Source: Gammaproteobacteria bacterium
GTDB taxonomy: Bacteria > Pseudomonadota > Gammaproteobacteria > Pseudomonadales > Azotimanducaceae
Assembly: GCA_026706935.1 (NCBI GenBank)
Contig: JAPOXV010000004.1
Coordinates: forward strand, 62,001 to 126,000
DNA: 64,000 nt
Direction: 5' to 3'
Part shown: positions 37,913 through 48,101 of the stretch, in pieces
Layout: each line of letters starts with the position of its first letter
Position numbering within the stretch: position 1 is the first letter of the stretch
The notes under the pieces: model-generated
Seen by the model: only the letters and a program-made list of their open reading frames with translations
Told to the model about the DNA's origin: nothing
The model's database searches: none
Translations under genes and position numbers: made by a program

Positions 37913-39372
37913 AGTGCGATCCCTAATGCGTCAAGCGTCGGTTGAGCGAGATCAAGAACGTGTTGAGGATAGACTCCGATCCACACAAGCGCCACAATCA
38001 TGATCGCGTAAACGCTCAATTCTCGAAACCCAAAATCCTGCATCGTTGCGACTTGGGCATTCGGGGTGCCCTGGAAGGATCGCTGCATCAGTGAAAGACC
38101 ATAGACCGCTGCGACCACAATACCGATTGTTGCAAGAACCGTTAGTGGAACGTTTACTTTGAAGGCGCCAAGTAGCACCAGGAACTCACCGATGAAGTTG
38201 CCAAGGCCCGGCATACCCACCGAAGCGATCACGAAGAACATGGTCATTGCACCCATTCGCGGTGCTTTGACCCACAGGCCACCCATCTTCGACATTTCTC
38301 GTGTATGCAGTCGCTCCTGCAGCGAGCCTGCCATCATGAAAAGCGCCGCCGTTGAGAAGCCGTGAGCAATCATCGTCACGATCGCGCCCTGCATACCGAG
38401 CTCATTGAACGCATATACGCCAACGAGGATGAATCCCATATGGGCAATCGAGCTGTACGCCACGAGGCGTTTAAAGTCGGATTGGCTATACGCCATATAG
38501 CCGCCGTAGAGAATGCTGATGACACCAAGCAACATCGCGACAAATGCGAAATCGCGAGACGCCTCTTCGAACAACGGTACCGTAAATCGGATCAGACCGT
38601 AGCCGCCTGTCTTCAGCAATATGCCTGCAAGGATTACGGAGCCGGCCGTTGGTGCTTGCGTATGGGCGTCTGGCAACCAAGTGTGTACCGGTACGCTCGG
38701 TAACTTTGTGATAAAAGCAATGAAGAATCCAAGCATCAACAAGCTGGCGACTGTTCCGCTTAACTCAACGTTTAGCAACTCGTCGTAACTGAACGTTATG
38801 ACGCCCGTGTTCTCGTAGTTGAGCCAAACCAACGCGATGATCGCCACCAGCATGAGTAACCCACTCACCTGTGTAAACAGGAAGAATTTCATCGCCGCAT
38901 ATGAGCGGTCTTCATGTCCCCAAATAGCGATCAAGAAGTACATGGGGATGAGCATGACTTCCCAGAAGAAGAAGAACAGGAAGAGGTCGTACGCACAGAA
39001 CACGCCGACGACTCCTGCCATCACCCACAGTATGTTGAACTGGAAAAAGCCTCGACTAACGCTGATTTCTGACCAGGACGATACGACTGCAATCACGCCC
39101 AGGATATTTGTCAGACCCACTAGCACAAGGCTCAGCCCATCCACTTTCAGTAGTACGTTGATACCAAGCGCGGGAATCCACGACAACTCGCCTGTCGTAT
39201 AGAAACCTGTCTCAGGATCCGCGCCACCTAGCCAGATCGCACCCGTCCAGATCGTCGCGACGATGAACGCTAGAAGGGAGATCCATCGTGGCGCGTTGGC
39301 GTTTGTCCGCTCGACAAGGCATGCGACCAAACCAGCGCCGAGTAAGAACAGAATCAGATAGAGGATCGTCAT
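37909..39372 (-). CDS. nuoM: complex I subunit NuoM
   Basis: A 487-residue antiporter-like subunit. LPSVPVHTWLPDAHTQAPTAG and KRLVAYSSIAHMGF are the usual channel signatures of NuoM, with the acidic residue in FFFWEVMLIPMYF on helix 5. It sits between nuoL (10 bases) and nuoN (four-base overlap). A short first segment and 14 helices are visible. Confidence 0.96.
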   Translation of the reverse strand: MTILYLILFLLGAGLVACLVERTNANAPRWISLLAFIVATIWTGAIWLGGADPETGFYTTGELSWIPALGINVLLKVDGLSLVLVGLTNILGVIAVVSSWSEISVSRGFFQFNILWVMAGVVGVFCAYDLFLFFFFWEVMLIPMYFLIAIWGHEDRSYAAMKFFLFTQVSGLLMLVAIIALVWLNYENTGVITFSYDELLNVELSGTVASLLMLGFFIAFITKLPSVPVHTWLPDAHTQAPTAGSVILAGILLKTGGYGLIRFTVPLFEEASRDFAFVAMLLGVISILYGGYMAYSQSDFKRLVAYSSIAHMGFILVGVYAFNELGMQGAIVTMIAHGFSTAALFMMAGSLQERLHTREMSKMGGLWVKAPRMGAMTMFFVIASVGMPGLGNFIGEFLVLLGAFKVNVPLTVLATIGIVVAAVYGLSLMQRSFQGTPNAQVATMQDFGFRELSVYAIMIVALVWIGVYPQHVLDLAQPTLDALGIAL

Positions 39373-39382
39373 CGTTTACCCG

Positions 39383-41221
39383 CTAAGCCTGAACGATGAC
39401 GATGAGGACAACGAGCAAAAGGCCTACGACCATGTTGGTCGCATACCACCGCAGTTGACCTGTCTGTGTACGCTTGACCAAACGATGAATCGCAGCCGTT
39501 AGTGATGCGATCGACGTGTACATCAAGTCGACGAAATCGGATTTATTCAGCTGTGCTAAACGCACGAACGGATTCACGAATACGCGATCGTAGGTCCAGT
39601 CAAATCCCCAACCACCGAAGAAGAACTGACGAAGTCGCTCGCCAAGCGTCGATGCCGCAAAGCGCTCAACTGAAATCACGTGATTACCCCAAATCAGGTA
39701 ACCGAGCGCAATGCCAACGAGCGGGACCGCCATCGTCAATAGCGCTATAGCGTCGGCGTGAAACTCTACCGGCACCCCACCATCGCCCATATAGGGATCC
39801 AATACTGTGAAACCGAGCCAACCCCCACCAATCGACAGCGCGCACAATACTAAGAGTGGACCCCACATATTGATCCCTGAATGATCATGAGGTTCCGTTT
39901 TAAGTTCGCCGAAGAACGTGATCAAGATCATTCGAGTTGTGTAAAGTGAGGTCATAAATGCAGCACTCACTGCGCCTAGCCAGAACAGCACGCCGTACGA
40001 CGATTCACTATACGCCGTGAGCAGGATTGCGTCCTTGCTAAAAAATCCTGACGTAAGAGGTAATGCCGCAAGGGCTAGTGAGCCAATCACCATGCTCGCA
40101 AACGGAATCTTGAGCTTGTTCCACAAACCGCCCATCTTGAAGATGTCCTGCTCGTGATGCAGTGCCAAAATGACCGAACCACTCGCGAGGAACAAAAGCG
40201 CTTTGAAAAACGCATGCGTCATCAAATGGAAGATCCCCGCCGACCACGCTCCGACACCGAGCGCTAAGAACATGTAGCCAATCTGGCTCATGGTCGAGAA
40301 TGCAAGAATGCGCTTGATGTCGGTCTGCACGAGCGCAGTAAACGCTGATATGAATAAGGTGATGAGCCCAACGAACGCAACCCAGTGCATCGCAGGACCT
40401 GGTAGCAGAAAAATGTCCTGCATTCGAGCGATGAGATAAACGCCAGCGGTAACCATCGTTGCCGCATGGATCAGCGCCGACACGGGTGTCGGACCCGCCA
40501 TAGCGTCTGGTAGCCAAGTCTGCAACGGAACCTGAGCCGATTTACCGACGGCGCCGCCGAGTAATAACAGGCAGATTGCGGTGTTGATACCAGACCCACT
40601 GGGCCACGTCGAAGTCGCCCCATTTAGTGCTGCTTGAATTTCGAGCGTACCTATCTCGCGGAAGAGTAAGAACAACCCCAACGCCATGAGCGTATCGCCG
40701 ACTCTCGTGACAACGAACGCTTTGCGCGCGGCGTATCCGTTCGCCGGGTCCGTGTGGAAAAAACCAATGAGTAGGTAACTGCAAAGACCTACGCCTTCCC
40801 ACCCAAGGAATAGCGTGAGGAGGTTGTCGCCAAGTACCAACATGAGCATGGCGAATACAAAGAGGTTCATGTATGCGAAAAAGCGGCTATAGCCTTCCTC
40901 CTCCCACATGTAACCCGTGGCATACAGATGGATTAGAAACCCGACGCCGGTGATGACACCTGTCATCACGAGCGATAGGCCGTCGAGATAGAGCGTGACG
41001 GATGGGTCGAAATCACCAACGACCATCCAGGTCCAAAGTGTCTCCGCGTAGTGCCACTCACCTGGCCCAACGACGTTCATGCCAACGTAAAGTGCACATA
41101 ACGCGGCGAGTCCAACGCTACCGGATCCGATGACGGCAACGATCATCTTTGGTAATCGGCCTTCCGTACACAACAGGATGATCGATCCGAGCAACGGTAT
41201 GGCTGGGACTAACCAGAGCAT
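39383..41221 (-). CDS. nuoL: complex I subunit NuoL
   Basis: 612 residues from ATG 41221 (MLWLVPAIPLLGS); the open frame extends 62 codons further upstream but that part overlaps nuoK and is not NuoL-like. Antiporter motifs are AQVPLQTWLPDAMAGPTPVSALIHAATMV and KRILAFSTMSQIGYMF. The C-terminal part contains the long lateral helix that braces the membrane arm. The start lies five bases after the nuoK stop. Confidence 0.96.
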   Translation of the reverse strand: MLWLVPAIPLLGSIILLCTEGRLPKMIVAVIGSGSVGLAALCALYVGMNVVGPGEWHYAETLWTWMVVGDFDPSVTLYLDGLSLVMTGVITGVGFLIHLYATGYMWEEEGYSRFFAYMNLFVFAMLMLVLGDNLLTLFLGWEGVGLCSYLLIGFFHTDPANGYAARKAFVVTRVGDTLMALGLFLLFREIGTLEIQAALNGATSTWPSGSGINTAICLLLLGGAVGKSAQVPLQTWLPDAMAGPTPVSALIHAATMVTAGVYLIARMQDIFLLPGPAMHWVAFVGLITLFISAFTALVQTDIKRILAFSTMSQIGYMFLALGVGAWSAGIFHLMTHAFFKALLFLASGSVILALHHEQDIFKMGGLWNKLKIPFASMVIGSLALAALPLTSGFFSKDAILLTAYSESSYGVLFWLGAVSAAFMTSLYTTRMILITFFGELKTEPHDHSGINMWGPLLVLCALSIGGGWLGFTVLDPYMGDGGVPVEFHADAIALLTMAVPLVGIALGYLIWGNHVISVERFAASTLGERLRQFFFGGWGFDWTYDRVFVNPFVRLAQLNKSDFVDLMYTSIASLTAAIHRLVKRTQTGQLRWYATNMVVGLLLVVLIVIVQA

Positions 41222-41226
41222 CTCAA

Positions 41227-41532
41227 TCACTCGCGCAACTCGCTGACAGCGTCGACGTCCAAGGTACGAAAGCGACGCGCCATCTGTATCACGATACCTA
41301 AAGCGACCGCAACCTCGGAAGCGGCGATCGCGAGAATCAGCATGAACATGACTTGCCCGTCCGGCTGACCCCACTTTGCGCCTGCTGCGATGAAAACCAT
41401 CGCGCAAGCGTTCATCATGAATTCCAGCGAAATCAGTATGAAGATGATGTTCCGGCGGACCAATACGCCCACCGCACCCACGCAGAACAGCATCAACGCC
41501 AGCACCAGAACATGCTCAGTCGGCGGCATCAT
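41227..41532 (-). CDS. nuoK: complex I subunit NuoK
   Basis: 101 residues, three membrane helices with the conserved acidic residues of the E-channel (ISLEFMMNACAMVF and AIAASEVAVALGI). Its start overlaps the end of nuoJ by four bases (ATGA). Confidence 0.96.
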   Translation of the reverse strand: MMPPTEHVLVLALMLFCVGAVGVLVRRNIIFILISLEFMMNACAMVFIAAGAKWGQPDGQVMFMLILAIAASEVAVALGIVIQMARRFRTLDVDAVSELRE

Positions 41533-42059
41533 GAGGTCTTCTCCTCTTCACGCCGATCAGCTAGATAGCGGCGACCGAGGTGATAAGCCCCAACCAACGC
41601 CGCTAGCAATAGCACGCCAGCCAGCTCAACCGCTAACACGTACTTCGTATAGAGTGCGATACCTACTTCCTTCGGCTCGATCATTCGTGCTTCGGCACCG
41701 GCTTCGTGATCACCACTCACCAAAGCGAACAACACAACTGCAAAGAGCACTAATGCAAGCAGACTGGGTACGGTCCAAATGCCCCTTGTGAGCAATGCGC
41801 GTTCACGATCGACGGAGGACTTGCCGAGATTCAACATCATCACGACGAATAAAAAGAGCACTACGATTGCACCTGCATAGACCACAATCTGAAGCGCGGC
41901 GGCAAATGGTGACCCGAGGAGGAAAAAAATCACTGCGATCGCCAATAAAGCAACGACCACGTAGATCAACGCATGCGATGCGTTCGTTCTAGTAATCGCG
42001 AGTATCGCAGCCGCGAGTGTAACGAAACCCGCGACGTAAAACAGGATGAGTGCTGTCAA
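41529..42059 (-). CDS. nuoJ: complex I subunit NuoJ
   Basis: A 176-residue membrane subunit with five hydrophobic helices; NASHALIYVVVALLAIA and IVVYAGAIVVLFLFVVMMLN (the pi-bulge helix) are characteristic. It starts 17 bases after the nuoI stop. Confidence 0.94.
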   Translation of the reverse strand: MTALILFYVAGFVTLAAAILAITRTNASHALIYVVVALLAIAVIFFLLGSPFAAALQIVVYAGAIVVLFLFVVMMLNLGKSSVDRERALLTRGIWTVPSLLALVLFAVVLFALVSGDHEAGAEARMIEPKEVGIALYTKYVLAVELAGVLLLAALVGAYHLGRRYLADRREEEKTS

Positions 42060-42076
42060 GTCTTAATCCGACTTCC

Positions 42077-42595
42077 TCAAGGTAACAAACTACGAACGTC
42101 AGTCGGCGGCGCTTCGTCTTGTGCTTCGCCCTTACCTTTACCTTCGATCGTTTTACCAGCGACGTTCCAAAAGCTGTAGTCGGGGTACTTACCCGGTCCG
42201 TCTATTAATAAGTGTTCTTTCTCGTAAACCATGTTCTGTCGATCGAACTCACACAGCTCGAAATCTGGTGTTAGCTGGATCGCGTACGTCGGACACGCTT
42301 CTTCGCACATGCCACACATGATGCAACGTGAAAAATTGATTCGAAAGAACTCGGGTAACCAGCGACCATCTTCCTCTCGCTCAGTCTTTTGGAGCGCGAT
42401 GCAATCGACAGGACATGCGACTGCACACAGATTGCACGCGACGCACCGTTCTTCGCCATCTGGATCACGAGTCAGTACGATGCGCCCTCGGTAGCGCGGC
42501 GCCTGGTATGGCATCTCTTCCGGATATTCGACCGTCTCATTACGCTTGAACGTATGTGTGAAGATCGTCCAAATCGTTTTAATCTGACTTAGCAT
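42077..42595 (-). CDS. nuoI: complex I subunit NuoI
   Basis: 172 residues from ATG 42595, chosen because [18 protein letters not shown] is the usual N-terminal amphipathic helix; a longer frame overlaps nuoH. Two 4Fe-4S sites are visible: Cys 51, 54, 57, 61 and Cys 91, 94, 97, 101 (clusters N6a/N6b), which pass electrons toward quinone. The nuoH stop lies a few bases upstream. Confidence 0.95.
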   Translation of the reverse strand: MLSQIKTIWTIFTHTFKRNETVEYPEEMPYQAPRYRGRIVLTRDPDGEERCVACNLCAVACPVDCIALQKTEREEDGRWLPEFFRINFSRCIMCGMCEEACPTYAIQLTPDFELCEFDRQNMVYEKEHLLIDGPGKYPDYSFWNVAGKTIEGKGKGEAQDEAPPTDVRSLLP

Positions 42596-42599
42596 CACT

Positions 42600-43568
42600 T
42601 CAACCTTGTGTTGCCAACACCCATGCACCCGTCGCAAGAATGTTCAACAATGTCAACGGGAGCAAGATCTTCCAGCCTAATGACATTAGCTGGTCATATC
42701 TAGGTCGAGGTATCGCCGCACGAAGCAAGATAAAAAAGTTGATCACAATGACAACTTTGACCCCAAACCACACCACCGGCGGCAGAAAGCTAGGACCTAA
42801 CCAACCACCGAAGAAAAGAATCACGATCAGACAACACAGCAAAATCAAGGCGACATATTCAGCCGCCATGATCAGACCAAATTTCATGCCCGAATATTCT
42901 GTGTGAAATCCTGCTGTCAGCTCATGTTCAGCTTCAGGCAAATCAAACGGTAGGCGATGTGTTTCAGCCAATCCTGCAATCACGAAGATCACCAATCCAA
43001 CGGCTTGCGGGATGAAATGCCAGAAGCCATCTCGCTGGTTTTCGACGATATCTATCAGACTAAACGAGCCTGATAGCATGACTACACCGAGAATCGAAAG
43101 CGCTAGAAACACTTCGTACGTCACCATTTGAGCCGCAGCCCGTAGACCACCTAGTAACGCGTACTTATTGTTACTTGAGAGACCTCCTAATAACACGCCG
43201 TAAACTGCCATAGCTGACATCGCTAGAAACCACAAGAGTGCGATATTGCTTTCGACAATCACGAGTACAGGCGTAAACGGAACGACCACGAACGCGAGGA
43301 GCATCGCCGCTGTCACGATGACCGGTGCGAGTATGAAAAACACGCGGTCGCCGAATGGCGGAAGCCAGTCGTCCTTCGTGAGTAGTTTGATCAGATCCGC
43401 CAGAGCCTGCAATGACCCAAACCAGCCAACCCGGTTTGGTCCAAGCCGATCTTGCCACCAACCGAGCAATCGGCGCTCCCACCATACAAGCACGAGCGCG
43501 CCAAGCAGCACCCCGAGCGCGACCGGCAGGATAAGCGCGTAAGACCAAAAGTCTTCGATACCGAACAT
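42600..43568 (-). CDS. nuoH: complex I subunit NuoH
   Basis: 322 residues, eight or so helices, forming the quinone chamber with NuoB and NuoD. Seen are [53 protein letters not shown] and the C-terminal [10 protein letters not shown]. It overlaps the nuoG stop by one base (TAATG). Confidence 0.96.
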   Translation of the reverse strand: MFGIEDFWSYALILPVALGVLLGALVLVWWERRLLGWWQDRLGPNRVGWFGSLQALADLIKLLTKDDWLPPFGDRVFFILAPVIVTAAMLLAFVVVPFTPVLVIVESNIALLWFLAMSAMAVYGVLLGGLSSNNKYALLGGLRAAAQMVTYEVFLALSILGVVMLSGSFSLIDIVENQRDGFWHFIPQAVGLVIFVIAGLAETHRLPFDLPEAEHELTAGFHTEYSGMKFGLIMAAEYVALILLCCLIVILFFGGWLGPSFLPPVVWFGVKVVIVINFFILLRAAIPRPRYDQLMSLGWKILLPLTLLNILATGAWVLATQG

Positions 43569-46309
43569 TAGCTTTTCGCGATCACTCTTTCATCGCCAAG
43601 TTGCCGCGGCTCGAAGTTTGGATCGATGACAAGCTCGATACCTTCGTCAGGAATTTCAGTGCGGCCATTCAATCCAACCGCAACGCCAACTGAACCTGTT
43701 TGAACACGCTCATCTAATACGACTTCGAAGCTGCCAACTAACGCATCGCTTCGAACGCCACTTCCTGATGTCGCATTCAGAGCGGATGCATCTGATGGAT
43801 GGATCACAACATACGGTCCTTTTGCGCGTTTAGCGACTGGCCAAGACTGCGCAGACAGTTCATCCGACCCAAACACATCGTGTACCGGAAATGGCACGAG
43901 CCCATCGTTTGCGTTCCGCGTGACTTCCGTAATGCTGAAGTCAAATTCCTTGTCAATTTCGGCATCGGGCTCTAAAGGTACGTCGAAAAGACGCTTGCCA
44001 CCGCTCTGTCCTAATAGGTCCCCGTTAACTTCAGCTTGGAACTTGAATATGGACTGGTTTGAGTTCCAACCTGGCGACCAGGAATATGGAATGACGGAAC
44101 CGTTTTGATCGCCGGGATTCTGCCCTTCCATTGAATAGCTATACGGCGTTTCGTTATCGAGAGGTGCTTTCGGTTCGTGCACCGACACGTCTGCATCCAT
44201 GGCCGTTCTACCGCTGTAACGATGGGTTTGACGCGCAACGCGATGATCACCTTCAATTCGAAAATCCTTCGTCGGTGCAAGCTCTTCTAACGTAGCGTCT
44301 ATGCCCGGTAACTTGGCGAGAGTGCTTCTCGTGACCTCGTCAACGGTTGCCCAGCTGGCATCTGTTTTCCCGATTCGCGAAGCTAAAGTCGATAGCCATT
44401 GCCAAGCCGGCAGTATGTCATCTTTGGGTTGAAAAACTTGGTAGAACCTTTGCGCCCGTGTCTCGTAATTTACAAATGATCCGGTCTGCTCTGCGTAACT
44501 CGCAGCCGGTAGGACTACGTTTGCGTTCGCTACCGTTTCGTTTTCAACGACGTCCAAAGCGATCAACCCGCCCGTTCCAGTCAACGCTCTGTCAACCACG
44601 TCGGCTGGCGCACGACGGTAGACGTCATTCTCGAGAATAACCGCTCGAGCGCCGTCTGCCATTCGGGTTAATGCTTCGGCTAAGGTAACACCTTCGCAAG
44701 TAACCACCGCATCGAATGAATTAGCCTCGCTACCGGCGATGATTAATGCAGGTTCTTTCCCTTTCGCTCGCAACGCCCATGCGATCGCTGCCGATGCCTT
44801 AAGTACATTAGGATCGCGCGAACTCGTGCCAGTGACCAACAAAGGTCGTTCCGCCGCGAGCAATGCTTGAGCAACAGACTGTATGAACGCGTTTTCATGT
44901 GACGTGCCCGAAATCTGACTTGCGATCTGCGAAGCAATTTGGGCAATGCCGTCACTCGTTCCATTGACTATCGCTTCCGCAATGTCATCCAGCCGCGTTG
45001 AGTTTGATGCGGCGATATACAGCGGATTTCGTTCGTGCTGAGCATGACCACGGACACCTGCGTCCTGCCACAAGGGGATGTTGGCAGTTTTCGCCATCTC
45101 ATAGCTGACGTTTCGAGTCGCTTGCCGAATCGCGAGCGCGATGCGCGGCGCGGTATTTGAGATATCCTCGCCAATTACGAAAGTCACATCAGCATCTTCG
45201 ACTTCCGTGACGGACGGAACTCGAAAACCACCCTTCATCAGGATTGAGCATGCCTGGTCTATCACGACTCGATCCGATTCGCTCAAACCGCGACTGAAAT
45301 TCTCTTCCCCTACTAGCTGGCGTAACGCATGGTTCGCCTCCATACTCGCACGCGGTGAACCTATACCTACTACATCGTCGCTTTTCAGGAGTTCAACTGC
45401 TCGATTCAGAGCAGCATCAATGTCGCCGTACTCAAATACGCCATCATCCGCTTTCACCGCGGCATGGCGAATACGTTTTTGACTGTTTACAAAATGAGAA
45501 CCAAAGCGACCTCGGTCACAGATGAAGTATTTATTAAGGTCGTTGTGGTAACGATTGTGAATACGACGCAATTCGCCGTAGCGCTCCGAAGCGAACGTGT
45601 TACACCCTACGGAACAGCCTGGACATATCGCGGCGGCTGACTGCAAGTCCCATTTGCGAGTGTAGCTCTGTGCAAACGGTTTATCAGTGAATACACCAGT
45701 TGGGCATACCTCAACCAAGTTACCGGCAAACTCGCTTTCTAGTACGCCGTCCTCAACCCGACCGAAAAACATGCGGTCCCGTGACCCGAGGGCACCGAGG
45801 TCTGTTCCACCCGCATAGTCTTGATAAAACCGCACACATCGATAGCAAGTGATACATCGATTCATCTCGTGACCGATGAACGGACCAAGATCTTGGTTTT
45901 CCCAGGTACGTTTCTTGTCGCGATAACGGCGTACGGAGTGACCCGTCATGACCGTCATGTCTTGTAGATGGCATTCCCCTCCCTCCTCGCAAACCGGACA
46001 GTCGTGGGGATGGTTTTCCATCAGCCATTCGATCACGGAAGCGCGGAAGTCTCTCGCGTGAGCCGCTTCGACCGACACGATCATGCCCTCTTGAACGTCG
46101 GTCATGCACGCCATCGTCAGCCGACCGCGTTCATCCTCAGCATCCTGGTACTGGATCACCGCGCATTGGCGGCAAGCGCCGACTGAACCCATTGCCGGAT
46201 GCCAGCAAAAATACGGAAGGTCTAACGACTGCGACAGAATGGCCTGCAGCAGATTCGTTCCAGCTGCTGCTTCGTACTGTTTTCCGTCAACCGTAAACGT
46301 TGCCATCAT
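43568..46309 (-). CDS. nuoG: complex I subunit NuoG (E. coli type)
   Basis: About 913 residues. N-terminal 2Fe-2S ligands lie in CWHPAMGSVGACRQC, then HPHDCPVCEEGGECHLQ, a 4Fe-4S set CITCYRCVRFYQ, and the extra N7 cluster CPGCSVGCNT with its fourth Cys in FICDRGRFG. N7 is found in E. coli-type but not mitochondrial enzymes. The rest is a molybdopterin-oxidoreductase-like fold without cofactor. ATG 46309 overlaps the nuoF stop (ATGA); a second ATG follows directly. Confidence 0.95.
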   Translation of the reverse strand: MMATFTVDGKQYEAAAGTNLLQAILSQSLDLPYFCWHPAMGSVGACRQCAVIQYQDAEDERGRLTMACMTDVQEGMIVSVEAAHARDFRASVIEWLMENHPHDCPVCEEGGECHLQDMTVMTGHSVRRYRDKKRTWENQDLGPFIGHEMNRCITCYRCVRFYQDYAGGTDLGALGSRDRMFFGRVEDGVLESEFAGNLVEVCPTGVFTDKPFAQSYTRKWDLQSAAAICPGCSVGCNTFASERYGELRRIHNRYHNDLNKYFICDRGRFGSHFVNSQKRIRHAAVKADDGVFEYGDIDAALNRAVELLKSDDVVGIGSPRASMEANHALRQLVGEENFSRGLSESDRVVIDQACSILMKGGFRVPSVTEVEDADVTFVIGEDISNTAPRIALAIRQATRNVSYEMAKTANIPLWQDAGVRGHAQHERNPLYIAASNSTRLDDIAEAIVNGTSDGIAQIASQIASQISGTSHENAFIQSVAQALLAAERPLLVTGTSSRDPNVLKASAAIAWALRAKGKEPALIIAGSEANSFDAVVTCEGVTLAEALTRMADGARAVILENDVYRRAPADVVDRALTGTGGLIALDVVENETVANANVVLPAASYAEQTGSFVNYETRAQRFYQVFQPKDDILPAWQWLSTLASRIGKTDASWATVDEVTRSTLAKLPGIDATLEELAPTKDFRIEGDHRVARQTHRYSGRTAMDADVSVHEPKAPLDNETPYSYSMEGQNPGDQNGSVIPYSWSPGWNSNQSIFKFQAEVNGDLLGQSGGKRLFDVPLEPDAEIDKEFDFSITEVTRNANDGLVPFPVHDVFGSDELSAQSWPVAKRAKGPYVVIHPSDASALNATSGSGVRSDALVGSFEVVLDERVQTGSVGVAVGLNGRTEIPDEGIELVIDPNFEPRQLGDERVIAKS

Positions 46310-47613
46310 GCGTTCCCGTTCGTGCGATAGGGGCACTTCCCTTCCACGATATGACGCTCAAAGTCGTCACGAAAGTACTTCAATGCGGATTGGAGCGGCT
46401 CAATAGCTCCCGTTGCATGGAGGCAAAACGTATTGCCTGGTGCACCGATGTATTGAGCGTTCTGATCGAGGATTTCAAGATCACCGGGTTGACCTCTGCC
46501 TTCCTCTATATCGAGCAGCAGGCTCTCTATCCAAGGCAAGCCTTCCCGACAAGGTGTGCAAAACCCACATGACTCTTGTGCGAAGAAGTGCTGCAGGTTG
46601 CGAGACATGTCTACGGGACAAATCGAATCGTCCATCAGAATCATGGTGCCGGTGCCCATGCGACTTCCAGCCGCCTGAATCGTGCCGTAATCCATCGCTA
46701 AATCAAAGTGCTCTTCGACGAGAAAGTCCGTAGAAGCACCGCCCGGTAGCAATCCTCGTAGGTGATACCCGTCTTGCATGCCACCCGCATGCTCATCGAT
46801 GATTTCGCGAATCGTCGTACCGATGGGCAGCTCCCAGAGACCTGGCTGATTTACGCGACCTGAGACGCCGTATATTTTTGTGCCCGCGTCCTCCGTTAGA
46901 CCTAAATCCCGGTACCAATCCGCACCTTTCTCGATGATGCTCGGTACGTTGCAATACGTTTCGACGTTATTGACAATCGTCGGTCGGCCCCAAGCGCCGC
47001 TGGCAGGAGGGAACGGCGGCTTGTTACGAGGCTGCGCACGTTTGCCCTCAAGCGCGTTAAGAAGCGCAGTCTCTTCGCCGCAAATGTATCGGCCACCCGA
47101 TGAGTGAATTCGCAAGTCCAGATCAAAATCGGAGCCAAAGAGCCCGTCACCCAGGTAACCGGCCGCTTTTGCCTCATCGATCGCTTTCGCGAGCTTCGCT
47201 TTCGGTTCAAAGTACTCCCCGCGGAGGAAGACATACGCTTTCGTAGCGCCAATGGCATACGCGCCGATCAGCATCCCTTCGATCAATGAATGAGGGTTGT
47301 TCGAAATCAACCAGCGATCCTTGAACGTACCTGGTTCCATTTCGTCGCCGTTGCAGACGAGGTACTTCACGCCTCCATCCGGTGACGGTCCCGGTGGTAC
47401 GAATCCCCACTTCGTGCCCGTCGGAAACCCCGCGCCCCCGCGTCCACGAAGGTTCGAGTCTTTGACCTCGTCAATGACCTCAGAGGGTGTCATCTGGGTG
47501 ATCGCTTTTCGAGCAGCAACGTATCCGCCACTCGCTTCGTAGTCGGCAAGGAAGACTGGTCCGCCAACTTCCTCAACACGCCCCGTCAGAGGTTTCGTAT
47601 CCAACGATGACAT
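46306..47613 (-). CDS. nuoF: complex I subunit NuoF
   Basis: 435 residues; binds FMN and takes electrons from NADH. RGRGGAGFPTGTKWGF is the NADH/FMN site, ESCGFCTPCREG and GNTFC supply the 4Fe-4S (N3) ligands. Start and nuoE stop share one base (TAATG). Confidence 0.97.
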   Translation of the reverse strand: MSSLDTKPLTGRVEEVGGPVFLADYEASGGYVAARKAITQMTPSEVIDEVKDSNLRGRGGAGFPTGTKWGFVPPGPSPDGGVKYLVCNGDEMEPGTFKDRWLISNNPHSLIEGMLIGAYAIGATKAYVFLRGEYFEPKAKLAKAIDEAKAAGYLGDGLFGSDFDLDLRIHSSGGRYICGEETALLNALEGKRAQPRNKPPFPPASGAWGRPTIVNNVETYCNVPSIIEKGADWYRDLGLTEDAGTKIYGVSGRVNQPGLWELPIGTTIREIIDEHAGGMQDGYHLRGLLPGGASTDFLVEEHFDLAMDYGTIQAAGSRMGTGTMILMDDSICPVDMSRNLQHFFAQESCGFCTPCREGLPWIESLLLDIEEGRGQPGDLEILDQNAQYIGAPGNTFCLHATGAIEPLQSALKYFRDDFERHIVEGKCPYRTNGNA

Positions 47614-48101
47614 TACGTGTACTTCTCGAAAATCTCGTCGAGTCTATCCGCAGAGACACTCTCGATCAGGTCTTCGTCGATTTGCATGGTCGGCGCTTTG
47701 TCGCAGGCACCGAGGCACACGATTGGTAGCAGCGTAAACCGTTCGTCCGGGGTCGTCTCACCGAAGCGAATACCTAGTTTTGCTTCGAGATCCTTAGCAA
47801 GACCGTCTGCCCCCATTACGTAGCAGGAAACGCTGTCACACATCGATATCACGTGCCGACCAACAGGTTGTCGATATATCAGGTTGTAAAACGTCGCGAC
47901 TCCGTCCAACTCAGCGGTCGACATGCCGATTAGATTCGCTATCGCCGATAGACTTTCGTCCGAAACCCAACCGCGGTGTTTCTGCACAATCATCAATGCA
48001 TCGATCGCCGCAGATTGCCGGTCGGGAAGATGACTGATCTCAGACTCGATTTCCACGACTTCCTCCGGCGAAAGTGCAGGAATTAACTCGGCTTCGCTCA
48101 T
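47613..48101 (-). CDS. nuoE: complex I subunit NuoE
   Basis: 162 residues. The 2Fe-2S (N1a) ligands are C-x4-C in MCDSVSC and C-x3-C in VCLGAC. The N-terminal helical part ([21 protein letters not shown]) is standard. ATGA overlap with nuoCD. Confidence 0.97.
   Translation of the reverse strand: MSEAELIPALSPEEVVEIESEISHLPDRQSAAIDALMIVQKHRGWVSDESLSAIANLIGMSTAELDGVATFYNLIYRQPVGRHVISMCDSVSCYVMGADGLAKDLEAKLGIRFGETTPDERFTLLPIVCLGACDKAPTMQIDEDLIESVSADRLDEIFEKYT

Noticed and set aside
39383-41407. Long form of NuoL starting inside nuoK
   Set aside because: The first 62 residues are Arg-rich shadow sequence; ATG 41221 gives the normal N-terminus.
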